64,000 nucleotides of DNA from Bettongia penicillata ogilbyi. Taxonomy: Eukaryota; Chordata; Mammalia; Diprotodontia; Potoroidae. The position numbers and the translations under genes were made by a program. The notes beneath the pieces are model-generated. The model was not told the origin of the DNA, searched no databases, and saw only the letters and a list, made by a program, of their open reading frames with translations. The stretch's first letter is position 1. Each line of letters opens with the position of its first letter. This document shows positions 44,150 through 55,859 of the stretch, piece after piece. The stretch covers positions 1,218,771 through 1,282,770 of the forward strand of contig JAJHZJ010000061.1 in NCBI GenBank assembly GCA_023548195.1. Reading direction: 5' to 3'.

Positions 44150-45100
44150 AAGTTCTGGGGGTTTTGTCACAAAAACCTGAAAGTCTTTCAGTTCATTAAA
44201 TGTCCAATTTTTTTTTTTCATTCAGGATTATACTCAATTTTGCTGGCTAAGTTACCCTTGGTGATAACTCCAACTCTTTTGCTCTACAAAATATAGTATT
44301 TCAAGTCCTATAGTCCTTCAAAGTAGTAGCTGCTAGCTCTTGTGTAATCTTTACTGTAGTTCTATGATATTCAAATTGTTTTTTTCTTGTTCTTTCCAAT
44401 ATTTCTTCCTTAACCTGGGAGCTTTGAAACCTGGCCATGTTAGTCCTATAAATTTTCCTCCTGGGGTCCCTTTCAGGTAGTGATTGGAGGATTTTTTTTT
44501 CTGTTTCTGCTTTGCCTTCTTATTCTAGAACTTCAGGACAATTTTCCTGAACAATTTCTTGTAATATCGCATCAAGATTCTTCTTTTAATCATATTTTTC
44601 AGGTAATCCAACCATTCTTATTATTTCTTCTCAATCTGTTCTTCAGATCAGTTGTTTTTCTGATGAGATGCTTTACTTTGTCTTCTATTTTTTCACTCTT
44701 TTCATGTTGTTTTATGATATCTTTGGTGTCTTAGAACGTCATTAGCTTCCCCTTGCCCAGTTCTAGTTTTCAAGGAATTATTTTCTTCCTTAAGTTTTTG
44801 ATTCTTCATTTCCAGTGGACTGACTTTCTTTTCATAATTTTCTTGATTTTCTTGGATTGCTCTTTTTTTTTCTAATTTTTCCTCATCTCTCTTATTTCTT
44901 TCTGAGTTCTGCTAAGAACTCTTTTTGTGCTGGGGGTCATTTGTTGTTTTTCTTTGAAAAAGAAAGGACTTTTTTTTAGCTGTATTATCTTCCTCTGAAT
45001 ACAAACTCAGATCTTCTCTATCCCCATTGTAGCTATCTATGGTTGGGTTCTTTCTCCTTTGCTTGCTCATTTTTATTATTTTTTTTTGTTTTATAATGAC
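44150..45100 (-). pseudogene. L1 ORF1 remnant (old)
   Basis: Reading on the minus strand, the coiled-coil part (44900-44700), the RRM start (near 44660-44620, corresponding to RRDNLKIxGLPE) and the C-terminal part (44460-44200, with a YPAKLS-like spot near 44245) are in the right order. They align with the HAL1 ORF1 of this window at the nucleotide level (for example CAGGTAGTGATTGGAGGA versus CAGGTGGTGATCGATGGA). Stops and indels are numerous. Being older and followed by ORF2 pieces, it shows the normal L1 arrangement next to the ORF2-less relatives. Confidence 0.65.
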
Positions 45101-45812
45101 AATCATTATTAATCAACTATTAGTGTGATCAAGTTCTAGTCCTGAGTTATGGGGAGTAATGCCCCAAGTCTCAGGTCCTTCTTACTGTTATTTTCTGAGG
45201 TGAGAGGGGAATCCTTGGGCTCTCCTCTCCGCTCCTAAGTCACTGCTAGGGCCCCAGCCACACTGTCCTGCAAAGGATCTTACTCCCTGAGGTCCCTGAG
45301 GTGGCTGCAAACTACATCTGTCCTCTCTGCCCCGAAACTGAAACCAGGGACTCTGCTCTCTAGTCAACAGTGTCCCTGCCCCTTGCTACTGCACTGACCT
45401 AGTGTGTCGTAAATTCCTTCTCCCTGCAGCCACAGCCTAGCTGTGCTTGGCATAACTTAATAGTGGAAGCTCCTTCTGTTTTCTCCTACTCTGCCCTCAG
45501 ACTCTGACACTGTCTGCAAAATGAGAGTTTCTAAGGCTGAGACTGCCTCTCAACCAAGCTGTAACCAGGGCTTGTTGCTTGCTGATTCTGCAGAGTAGGC
45601 CTAAAAGTGTTTGCATTTCACTCAGGCTGAACCTCCTAGGGAGGCTGAGTCTTTCTGGGGTCTTCTCAAATTATTTTAGGAAGACAGTTACTTTATCCCA
45701 CATTTATTTCTGCTGCTCTTAGGCGAAGTTCTGTCTTTTTTTGTGAAGGAAATTTGGAGAGCCAAAATTTTTCTGACCTACTCTGCTATCCTCCCTGGAT
45801 CCTCTCTCCAAT

Positions 45813-46785
45813 ACTTTATTTATTAAAAAAATATTTCTGTAAGAAATCAATTTGCAAAATTGCCAATCATAGGATTATTTTAGGCTGAAATGCATTCTCA
45901 AGGGCAGCATTTTGGAAAACACAGCATGAAAATATGACTGCAAATCCCCTGTATATCAGGAGTAAGTTGAGGCTGGTCATCTCTGGAATTAGAATTAACT
46001 CTCATAGTAGTCAGGAGTCACTATAAATGAAGTATATCCGAATATAAATGCATATAAATAAATTTATAAATATAAATAAATATTTCAGTAAATAAATTGA
46101 AAACTTTTAAGAAACTGTCAAAATTAAGTCATTCAGCGGCCAAGTCATCCTACCTAAACCCTATTTGAATCCCAATGAAAAGAGGGCAGACCAGACCAGA
46201 AAATAGAGAATTAAATCATATTATAAATGCTAACCATCTGGTCAAAGGAGATCAGCAGCTAAGCAAAATAACAAACAAAAAGGAGTGAAATATAAGTTAT
46301 GGAGTGTAAATCAACTTGTGTGATATTGTTTACTGAATATCCAAAATAGAACAGCAAAAACATGAAGGTTAAGTGGAGGGATCTGGGGTATGACTGTCTG
46401 CCTTTGCATTACCAGTTGAGAGACCACTCTGAAGAAAGTCAGGAATATTCCCGTGCAAATCAAAAGCCTCAGTCTACCTTCTAGGACCCTGACCATGGGA
46501 GACAAGATGGTCAGCAGCTAAAAATCTTCTCAGAAACAACTGTGACACATAATTCAAGGACAGAAGTTTTGATAGTAGCAAAGGAAGTCATGGAAAATGG
46601 ATTCTACTCAGCAGTGAAAAATCTAGAATAGGAATAAAAAGAATAAAAGATAGGAAGAAAAATACTGACAAATTAGCTGTAGGTACCAGGAGAATTAGAT
46701 CACTTAGAAATGAAAGAGAATTAGGGTTAAGCAAACCAGGACAGAGCTCGGGTCCATAGGCCATAAATGGAAGCAATGCATAGGA
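45813..46785. other. Unassigned non-coding DNA
   Basis: AT-rich at 46030-46100 (ATAAATA words). The remainder has no repeat or gene that I recognise. Confidence 0.35.
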
Positions 46786-46787
46786 AT

Positions 46788-46890
46788 TTTACAGACACAG
46801 TTTCAACTTGATATGAGGAAAAACTTCCTATCAATTAAACTGTTTAGAAATAGAATGGGATACCTCAGCAGGTAGAATGTGGGAGAGGGA
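46788..46890 (+). repeat. CR1/L3 LINE 3' fragment
   Basis: GATATGAGGAAAAACTTCCT, ATCAATTAAACTGTTTAGAA, ATAGAATGGGATACCTCAGC. This fits the CR1/L3 order just upstream of the terminus. Confidence 0.6.
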
Positions 46891-46894
46891 GTAA

Positions 46895-47470
46895 ATAACT
46901 GTAATATAAGGTTTCAAAAGTAAAATCAGAAACATATTATAGAGTCTTGGACTTCAGTAGGCATCAGGAAGCTATAGGAGGCTTTTAAGCAGTAGCACGA
47001 TGTATGCTCAGTCTGGATGTGATATCTTGGAAAGCCATGGAGGGAGGAAAGCAGGAGATAGGAAGATGAATTATGAGGGAAGGAGGAATGAAGGTCTGAG
47101 CTAGGACAATGGAAATGGTTTAAAAGAGGCGACAGATAGGTGAGAAATCAACAGGACTCAGCCAATGATTTGATGTGAAGGATGACAGAGAGCAGTCAAG
47201 GAGGACGAAAGAGTGAGGGGTGGGGAGAGACAATGTTACTATTAACGGAAGTAGGGAAGTCCGGAATATCAAATTGTGAAGGAAAGATGACAAGTTTCGT
47301 CTTAGGTATAGAGTTTCTGACATCTACAAAACATTTGCAGATGAAGATTTGGGAGTTATCAGAGCAGCGACCATGACTGGAGTCATGAAAATCGATGAGA
47401 TCACCATGTATCTGCCTTCAACTATCTGAGATGAGAGGATCAAGGACAGAGCCTTGGAGGATGCTTCTGT
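46895..47470 (+). repeat. Ancient interspersed repeat, distal part
   Basis: Words such as GGAGGAATGAAGGTCTGAGC, ATCAACAGGACTCAGCCAAT, GATGACAAGTTTCGTCTTAG, GATTTGGGAGTTATCAGAGC, ATCGATGAGATCACCATGTA and GACAGAGCCTTGGAGGATGC run in the order of the distal half of the family (placental copies read like GGAGTCATCAGCATATAG and ATGAGATCACCCAGGGAGAG). The frames here are by-products. Confidence 0.55.
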
Positions 47471-48077
47471 CTGGGGGGTAGGAGGGAAGAAGGGAAGCTG
47501 GCAGAGGAAGCAAGAGAGAAAAGGAAACTAAAACAAAAATAAGAGGGCAGTGTTTTAGAAAAGAAGAGGATGTATCTCATAGTGTCACTGTTGCTGAAAG
47601 ATAGCTGTTGCCCTCTCTCCCACCTTAGAGAATGCTCAGTCACTATACCTGTCAACTACATGGAAGCTCTGGGTCATGAACCTATCTCTAAGAAGCTCCC
47701 TAATTGACTGCTAATACTGTGGGATTAGGCTTTCCATTCTTGAATTCATTGTTTCATCAATCCCAATCCTGGAATTCCCAGAATGATGTTACTTATAGCT
47801 CTCATATAACATTTCCCCTAAAAACAATATGCATCATGTATGGGCCAAGTCATTTACTCTTACACGGAAAGAAATGTTAATCCTATAAAAATCATAGTGT
47901 ACGTGAATAGAACCATTTAAAGAACATTCACTAACAATTTATAACTATAGTTACAATCTGCTGCTACAATTATCTAAATCTCATCATGCTGTAGAACAGT
48001 TTGAAAGGGTATTAACTAGCTATCTGACATTTTGCATCACTTGGCATTTTCTGATCAACTCCTGGTTACCCCTCCTC

Positions 48078-48110
<33 letters not shown>

Positions 48111-50150
48111 CCCAGCAAAGAAACAACCTACCTAATACTCTGTCTGGTGGTCTTTCTCCTAAGGATATTACATTTCCACAGCTATCAGCTACTGTCATTC
48201 TTGTGGCCATCATTGCTGCTGTCATGCTGGTGGATATTGCTGTGGCTGCCATTCTGGGAGATGATTCCATAGACTTCCAGATCTTTTGAAACTCAAAGTT
48301 TGCCTGCTCAAGGAAAAGAAACACAAAAGAAAAACAAAATCATCTACTGCCGGTACCAGCTCACTTGGCTACAGTCCCTAGTACAGGCAGACACATAGGT
48401 GGGATTGCCATGACATAGTGGCCAGAGAAAAGAGCTGAAGCAGGTCATTTGGCAATGCAATAGAAGTATAAAACAGCATGCTCACCTAGTGTGATTCAGT
48501 CTCATTTCGTACTAATTAACAAAGGCATACAGTGGCTAAAATCAGTAAAAACAGACACAAGCTGGAATATGCTGCTGCTTTTTATTTTTGGAAAATTCAT
48601 CCTGGTAATACATAAAAATAACACATAGACCTGATTGCAAACCAACAAAAGTCAATATTTGAGAAGGAGAATTAAGTGTCTTGCCCCTCAAAATGATAAT
48701 TCTAAATGATTGGGGAAGAGTTACAAAGTAGCTCTTATTTGCATTTTCTCTTTTTCTCACTTCATTTATTCTGAAAACTGAGTAGGGCATGTAAAGTGAA
48801 TTTGAAGTCAGCACTATGAAAGTTCTAAAGCCAGCCAAAGTCAGCAAGTATAGGTCAAAACTGGCTTGCTAACCATATGGCTAATGATGCTATTATGTTC
48901 AACTACTGAGAATAACTCATAGTTTTGATGTAGAGCTCTATAAAAAAAAAAAGATAATTTCCTCTTTTAGAACCTGAGCACCTGTTCAACCTTGTTGGTA
49001 AATTATCCTGAAGAGAAATGGAAAAACAAGGTGGTCTTCTGAATTATTGTAACTACAGTTGCCAACTACTGCTTTAGAAATACAATGATATTTTTGACAA
49101 GGCTAAAGCCAAACGAGATGGAAGTGTTCTAAGGTACAGCTGGCCTGTCATCATCTATTTCAAATTCACCAATTATAATTTAAGTCTTCCAGGTATAAGG
49201 GGCATATTTCTTATGTAATATGTGTATGACCACAGGGCTTAACTGTGTAGACAGACAGCTCAAGGGGAGACATTGGTAGTTAGCTCTATAATCTTGCCTA
49301 TCTTTTTCCAAGTGAGTCTTTTGAATCCTGCCTTGAGGGGAGCAGGGCCATGAAGCTAGCTGCTCTTTTCCCCTCTGAGAGAGGGGTTCCATATGATTAG
49401 CTCTATGTGCCCTTTTAAATACTGCAGGCCTGGGGGGCATGATTGAGTCAGAACAAAATGCCACTATCTTCCCTGGTCACTATCCTGAACACTTGGGGCC
49501 TGCCAAAGGATTTCCTCTACATACAAAGGATGTTTTCCCCTACATTTTCACAGGCCCAAGCAGCCCAAGGGCTGTAAGGATTGTGCAGGCCTGCCTTTAC
49601 CAACTAAAGTGAAAGGGCTACTCTTTGAGCTCCCAGCCAAATCTGAGGTTCTGTGATTATTATAAAGAGCAGAAAAAGTTTGAGTTTGCACTATGAATAA
49701 AATGAAGTACTGGTGCTAGGAGAGTTTTGGTGAAAACCACCACAGTTTAGTAAATAGATGTTTCTTCAGTAGTTCTGCAAAATGTATCATGTCTTGGTGT
49801 GTAATAATAATGAACATAAGGAACTGTCATCTGAACTCTGTTCAAGCTCCCATAAAAAGACTTTGAAATGATCATCTAGGAATTTCTATAATAATGACAT
49901 AGCATCACAGATAACATCCACCGAGGAATGGATTTTCTTTATGCTGATTGTTCATAGGACTATCATTTGTCCTGGTGGTCTTTTTTTTTTAAGCCTCCTA
50001 TACTTTTATGTGGGATGATCACAATGTAAAACATCTCAGTATGTAAAATACAAAAACAATTTCCATGAAATTCTTTCATTATGGCTTCAAGTTCTCAATT
50101 GTGACAAGTTGGGAAGAGGATCCAAGTTCATAATGCTACAAATAATACCC
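47471..50150. other. Unassigned DNA, possible low-copy sequence
   Basis: The quietest stretch of the window: a (CA)n run at 48079-48109, otherwise no repeat I recognise. A plus-strand frame ending at 48289 encodes a hydrophobic run with LVAIIAAVMLVDIAVAAIL, but no start, splice site or homologue supports a gene. If any host exon lies in the window, this stretch is a place to look. Confidence 0.35.
48079..48109. repeat. (CA)n microsatellite
   Basis: About 15 CA units. Confidence 0.95.
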
Positions 50151-50152
50151 AA

Positions 50153-50428
50153 AGGGGCAACAAGGTGGCTCAATGGATAGAGCAACAAGTTTGGAATCAG
50201 AAAACCTCATCTTCCTGAGTTCAAATCTAGCCTCAGACACTTACTAGCTGTGTGACCTTGGGCAAGTCACTTAACCCTCTTTGTCTTTGTTCCTCATCTG
50301 TAAAATGAGCTGGAGAAGGAAATGGAAAACAACTCTGGTATCTCTGTGATTACAAACCTCAAATGTAGTCTCAGTCTCGGATAGCAGACTCTGATAGGAC
50401 TGAAGAACAGTTAAATGACAATAACACT
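50153..50428 (+). repeat. CORE-SINE, full length, BovB/RTE-like tail (MAR1-like)
   Basis: AGGGGCAACAAGGTGGCTCA, TGGATAGAGCAACAAGTTTG, CATCTTCCTGAGTTCAAATC, CTGTGTGACCTTGGGCAAGT, AATGAGCTGGAGAAGGAAAT, and the tail with GACTCTGATAGGACTGAAGAAC. The tail has diverged more than the head. Confidence 0.8.
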
Positions 50429-51945
50429 TAACCTACTAACTATATATCCTAGGTGCCCCCCCACCTAGTTTGTTCACTTTTTCATTCAGCTGTAGATTAC
50501 TAGATATTCTGTCCAAATAATCTCCTCACTTCACATTTTAAATTCACCCAGCCTTATCTATTATAATCATCCCTTTTCTTAAAAGCAGCAGCTTTCTTTT
50601 CTTTCTTTTACATTAAAGTTTTAGTTACTTTCAATTATCAAAGACAATTTTCTGCGGAGCTAGTTTTAACAAACATTTTACTCTATATAAAGAGCTTCTT
50701 AAACTATTTTTTGACTTATGGACCCCTTTGGCAATATAATGAGGTCTATGGACCCTTTCTCAGAATAAGGGTTTTAAATGTACAAAATAAAACAAATAGA
50801 ATTACAAAGAAAATCAATTATATTGGAATATAGTTATCAAAATATAAAAAAGACAAGTCCTTGGAACCTACATTAACTCCTGCTCTGATACAATCATCTA
50901 ATGAAATGCTTATCCCTTGAGGAAGTTGCTTCATTTGAAAGTTCAAAGGTCACTACAGCTGAGTAAGAACCAAATAGGGATATTTATTAAACTATGTACT
51001 AGAAATAATAGAACTTTAATAGGTTAATAATACTTGTTTATACATATATGTATATGCAAATATACATATATGTGTATATATTATATATATAATATGTAAT
51101 ATATGTATAAAGATGTAGGAGGCAGGGGCAGTACAATATGCTAGAGCTGCTTTGGAAACTTCTGGAAGCTCCAGGAACAAATATGACTCAATTCTGAATG
51201 ACCCTTAACCACAAAAGCAGGAAGAGCCACTGATTAGGTGGAATTTAATTTGGGAGTGACTTACTCTCTTGCTTCTCTTTTCACATAACTGTGGAAACAC
51301 TCCCTAGAGAAATGGAGGAGGAGGTCAGGCCTTACTCTCACCTTTGCCACTGGTGACTGTGAGCCCATGGCCTATGTCCTACATGCATGAGCCTAGCAGT
51401 GTATTTTAGAACATGAACTGCTTCTTCTGTTTTGTGGTTTCCTTTGCTGATCAAAGGTGACCAAGCAGCTATCCTAAAATGAATATTTCCAGTTCTAAAG
51501 GCAACGATGTAAGTTTGAGAGTTTGGAGATTCTGGGTATTCAGACTGTGCAGGAGGTACCCTCTGCATCTACCACAGGCTTCTTGAAATTAGATCTGCTG
51601 GAGAATGAGCACAACCACTGGCCTGGCTTCTGGGAAGACCTGAACTGAAGTGAACTTTTTGGAGAATGCAGAAGTGAAATGTAAAATACCAATTCAGCAT
51701 TCCTATAAATTGTATTGTGTCTGAGTGTTAAGTATCACCATCCCAAGAAAATACTTATTTTGTCAATGTGCACTGTGAGTCTTTGTGTTTCTTTATTTAA
51801 AGCATTTCTTTTAAGTGGGAAAATTAAATAACTGCCCTATATCTGATTTACATTGTACATTATACCTTTTCACCTCAACCTAAGCACAAGTGTAAACTTT
51901 AAGTAATTTTTTTCCTGGAGTTCAGGCATACAGATGTAAAGAACG
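50429..51945. other. Unassigned non-coding DNA, AT-rich at 51040-51116
   Basis: A TA/CATA-rich microsatellite at 51040-51116 is the only clear feature. The flanks 50690-50960 resemble old retroposon sequence, but I could not place them. Confidence 0.4.
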
Positions 51946-51949
51946 AAAG

Positions 51950-52277
51950 AATGCCTAGAGGGGGCATATGGTTCTCCTTGAACTCTCTTCTCCTTTTCTC
52001 TTCAATCTCTTATTCTTTTCACTTACCTTGGCTATACCACCAATTCTTTCCAGTTCAACTCAGTTGTGTACTGGGCAAAGTTAATGAGGCTGATATTCAT
52101 TGCTGCTGCTGCTACTGCTCAGCTTTTAGAGCCTGATTCCATACTCTCACCTTTCCTCCCTCTTTCTCATCCTATCCATTTTTTTAGATCCTTTCTATAT
52201 AGAATTCTTTTAACTACCCTAATAATGATAAAGTTCTTAGGAGTTACATTTATCATCTTCCCATATAGGGATGTGTA
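51950..52277 (-). repeat. Old HAL1-like element, 3' part (left half of split copy)
   Basis: The right edge reads AACTACCCTAATAATGATAAAG, TTCTTAGGAGTTACATTTAT, CATCTTCCCATATAGGGATGTG. The same order occurs in the young minus-strand copy at 55731-55795 (AACTACCCAGATACTGAAAAGT, TTTTAGGAGTTACAAATATT, GTCTTTCCATGTAGGAATGT). It breaks off at 52277 and the matching continuation begins at 58678. The left boundary is vague. Confidence 0.6.
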
Positions 52278-52769
52278 ATGTTAATGAGATTTATGTTAAT
52301 GAAAGATCTTCCTCACCCATTAATAGGCCTCACATGGAGTCCATTAAGGGAAGCTTGATTTAGGGAGGCTTGTTTTGTAGGAAGGTCCACACCTTTTGTT
52401 AATTAATAAGGCACTGGGTCTTGAGAGCTGAAGGTCATGCCCTCTTGCTCTGAAAAGTGAATATATACTCTGAGGTAAAGTTTCCTTTGGGGCTTACTCT
52501 TTGGAAGAAGGTTCATGTGCAGATGAGACTCCGGGTAGGCATTAAGGAGCCCCCGGCTTTGAAAACCTAAATGTTGGGGCTTCTCCCTCTGGTATCAATG
52601 TATGTATGCAATGTATGTAATGGTTAGACTGTTAGATCTGCCTGTTTTTCTGTCCTCATGTATTGCTTATGGTGAGGCAGTTAGAAGCCCTGTCTGTTGG
52701 TCTTCATTTCTCTGCTCGTATTTTCTCTGTTGGCATATGTGATTAAAGAAGATTGCTGGGGGAGGAACC

Positions 52770-52779
52770 AAGATGGCGG
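52770..52779 (+). promoter_or_regulatory. YY1-like site at HAL1 5' end (copy B)
   Basis: AAGATGGCGG at the same distance from the element start as in copy A. Function is inferred from the placement of YY1 sites in L1. Confidence 0.5.
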
Positions 52780-53416
52780 AGGAGAAAGACTCACGTATGC
52801 TAGCTCCGAATCCACAGCCGAGAAATTTCCTGTAAAAAGAACTCCCCAAAAATTCTGGAGCAGAGCAAGCATGCACCAACGCAGTGGAGGAGATTTCCAT
52901 TCCAGAGAGCCCTGGAAAGCCGTTCCCAGGGGTTCGTCACGTTGCGGACAGCGGAGCCCATCCCTGTGCTGCCCTGGCCCTGCAGCCCCAGAGGAGCAGA
53001 TCTGAGCAGGCTTCAGGGACGGAACCTCCGGTGGCCACGAAGGTCCCTCCAGCCACAGGTGCTACAGGTCAGTGAGAGAGACTTGTGGGCTGGCCGAGAG
53101 GGGAGCGAGGTGTCTCCGTGACTCGGGAGGCAGAGGCAGAGGCAGCAGCAGCCCGGGACTCCCAGAGCAGCAGGCAGGAGCTTAGGTCCATTACTGAAGA
53201 TCTCTGCATAAAGCCCCTGAGGGAACTAAGCCTGGGAGGTGGCCCTGCCCCCACCCCAGCACCACAACTTAAGCTCACATTGAATAGCAGCCCCGCCCAC
53301 CGCTGAAAGCCCTGAGGCTGGGAAGCAGCATTTGAATCTCAGACCCCAAGCACTAGCTGGGCAGATCTCGGCAGGGGTGGACAGGAATCTCAGAAGTCAA
53401 GTAACTGGCTGGGAAA

Positions 53417-54524
53417 ATGCCCAGAAAAAGGAAGCAAAACAAGATCATAGAGAGCTACTTTCTTGGGGAAGAGATGTTCCTTCCTCCCTTCATTTCTGAT
53501 AAGGAAGTACAATACTTACCATCAGGGAAGGACGTGGAGGGCAGGGTCTCTCTATCCCAGACATCCGAGGTGGATGTCCGGTGGGCTTAGGCCATGGAAG
53601 AGCTCAAAAAGGATTTTGAAAAGCAAGTTAGACAGGTGGAGGAAAAACTGGGAAGAGAAATGAGAGAGATGCAAGAAAAGCATGAAAAACGGGTCAATAC
53701 CTTGCTAAAGAAGACCCAAAAAAATGTTGAAGGAAATAACACCTTGAAAAATAGGCTCGCTCAATTGGCAAAAAAGGATCAAAAAGCCAATGAAATGAGG
53801 AGAAGAATGCTTTCAAAAGCAAAATTAGCCAAATGGAAAAAGAGGTTCAAAAGCTCACTGAAGAAAATAGTTCTCTCAAGATTAGAATGAAACACATGGA
53901 GTCTAATGACTTTCTGAGAAACCAAGAAATCATAAAACAAAACCAAAAGAATGAAAAAATGGAAGAGAATGTGAAATATCTCATGGGAAAAAGAACTGAC
54001 CTGGTAAATATATCCAGGAGAGACAATTTAAAAATTATGGGACTACCGGAAAGCCATGATCAAAAAAAGAGCCTAGACATCATCTTTCATGAAATTATCA
54101 AGGAAAACTGCCCTGAGATTCTACAACCAGAGGGGAAAATAAGTATTGAAGGAATCCATCGATCACCACCTGAAAGAGACCCAAAAAGTGAAACTTCTAG
54201 GAACATTGTGGCCAAATTCCAGAATTCCCAGGTCAAGGAGAAAATATTGCAAGCAGCTAGAAGAAACAATTCCAGTATTGTGGAAATAAAATCAAGATAA
54301 CTCAAGATCTAGCAGCTTTTACATTAAGGGATCGAAGGGCATGGAATAGGATATTCCAGAAGTCAAAGGAACTAGGACTCAAACCAAGAATCACTTACCC
54401 AGTTAAACTGAGTATAATACTTCAGGGGAAAATATGGTCTTTCAATGAGACAGAGGACTTTCAAGCATTCTTGATGAAAAGACCAGAGCTGAAAAGAAAA
54501 TTTGACTTTCAAACACAAGAATGA
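53417..54524 (+). pseudogene. HAL1/L1 ORF1, copy B, broken
   Basis: The same ORF1 as copy A, with ATG at 53417 and natural stop at 54522-54524. Damage includes a TAG at 53588-53590 where copy A has CAG, a 5-base insertion near 53790 that shifts the coiled-coil frame, and small deletions near 54265-54300. Open pieces remain at 53594-53890 (EELKKDFEKQVRQVEEKLGR coiled coil) and 53833-54300 (RRDNLKIMGLPE and the RRM). The C-terminal domain lies in another frame. The lesions differ from those in copies A and C, so each copy decayed after its own insertion. No product is expected. Confidence 0.88.
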
Positions 54525-54658
54525 GAAGAAGCATGAAAAAGTAAACAGCAAAGAGAAGTCATAAGGGACTTACCAAAGGTGAACTGTTTACATTCCTACA
54601 TGGAAAGACAATATTTGTAACTCTCAAAACTTTTCAGTATCTGGGTAGTTGGTGGGAC

Positions 54659-54728
54659 CACACACAGACGTACACACACAGACATGCACACACACATGTA
54701 TATGCGTGCACGCACACATACAGACAGA
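54659..54728. repeat. (CA)n-rich run in HAL1 copy B
   Basis: Imperfect CA repeats with GTATATGCGTG interruptions, equivalent to 13352-13434 in copy A. Confidence 0.85.
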
Positions 54729-54764
54729 GAGCACAGAGTGAATTAAATAGGATGGGCCCATATT

Positions 54765-54838
54765 ATTTATTTATTTATTTATTCATTCATTCATTCATTC
54801 ATTTATTTATTTATCTATTTACTTATTTATTTATTTAA
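54765..54838. repeat. (TTTA)n/(TTCA)n tail microsatellite of copy C
   Basis: About 18 tetramers, TTTA at both edges and TTCA in the middle. On the element's strand this is an AAAT-rich 3' tail. Confidence 0.9.
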
Positions 54839-55654
54839 CTTTTTACATTCATTTTCACAAAATTTTGGGTTCCAAATTTTCTCCCCATTTGTCCCCTCCC
54901 CCCCACCCCAATACACCGAGCATTCTAATTTTCCCTATCTCCAATCTGCCCTCTCTTCTGTCATCCCTCCCTTCTCTTGTCCCCATCTTCTCTTTTCTCC
55001 TGTAGGGCCAGATGACTTTCTATTCCTCATTAACTGTATGTCTTATTTCCTAGTAGCAACAACAATACTAAACAGTTGTTCCTAAAACTTGAGTTCCAAA
55101 TTCTCCCCATCCCTCCCTCCCCACCCATTCCCTTTGGGAAGGCAGACAATTCAATATAGGCCCTATCTGTGTAGTTTTGCAAATGACTTCCCTGATACTC
55201 GTGTTGTGTAAGACTAACTGAATTACCCTCCATCCTATTCTGCCCCTCATTGTTTCTATTTTGTCTTTTGATCCTGTCCCTCCCCGAGTGTTGACTTCAA
55301 ATTGCTCCCTGCTCCCATTGCCCTCCCTTCCATCATCCCCTCCCCTTGCTTATCTCCTTCTCCCCCCACTTTCCTGTACTGTAAGATAGGTTTTCATACC
55401 AAAATGAGTGTGTATTTTATTCCTTCCTTTAGTCAAATGTGATGAGGGTAAACTTCTTGTTTTTTTTTTTCCCTCAGCTCTTCTCTTTTTTCCTCCACTA
55501 AAAAGTCTCCTGCTTGCCTCTTAAATGACATATAATTTACCCAATTCCAATTCACCCTCTTTCTTCCCTCTACCTTTCTCTCTCACCATTTACCTTAATT
55601 TCTTTTAAGATATGGCCCCATCCTATCCAATTCACTCTGTGCTCTCTGTCTCTG

Positions 55655-55724
55655 TATGTGCATGCATGTGTATATGTGTGTGTGCATGCACGCATGTACG
55701 TGTGTGTGTGTGTGTGTGTGTGTG
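55655..55724. repeat. (TG)n-rich microsatellite in HAL1 copy C
   Basis: Ends in a run of about 12 TG units at 55699-55724; equivalent to the CA-rich run of copies A and B. Confidence 0.9.
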
Positions 55725-55859
55725 ATCCCACCAACTACCCAGATACTGAAAAGTTTTAGGAGTTACAAATATTGTCTTTCCATGTAGGAATGTAAACTAT
55801 TCACCTTTGGTAAGTCCCCTTATGACTTCTCTTTGCTGTTTACTTTTTCATGCTTCTTC

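Larger units (their letters stand above)
42380..45812 (-). mobile_element. Old L1 LINE with ORF2 mostly deleted
   Basis: Reading on the minus strand from 45812: a 5' UTR beginning near GGATCCAGGGAGGATAGCAG with AGAGTAGGTCAGAA, an ORF1 remnant (about 45100-44150), and a purine-rich spacer (about 44150-43740). These are followed by a fragment of the ORF2 endonuclease (43735-43490), the ORF2 C-terminal region (about 43480-43000), and a 3' UTR to about 42380. The stretch encoding the reverse transcriptase is missing between 43490 and 43480, so a large internal deletion or template jump occurred. The copy is full of stops. Purine-rich and TA-rich (42697-42795) patches lie in the 3' UTR. Confidence 0.65.

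Noticed and set aside
48032..48289. Possible small membrane protein
   Set aside because: The frame enters from a (CA)n run giving HTHTHT, has no supported start or splice site, and the hydrophobic run derives from repeated GCTGCTGT-like words. Kept only as a place to look.
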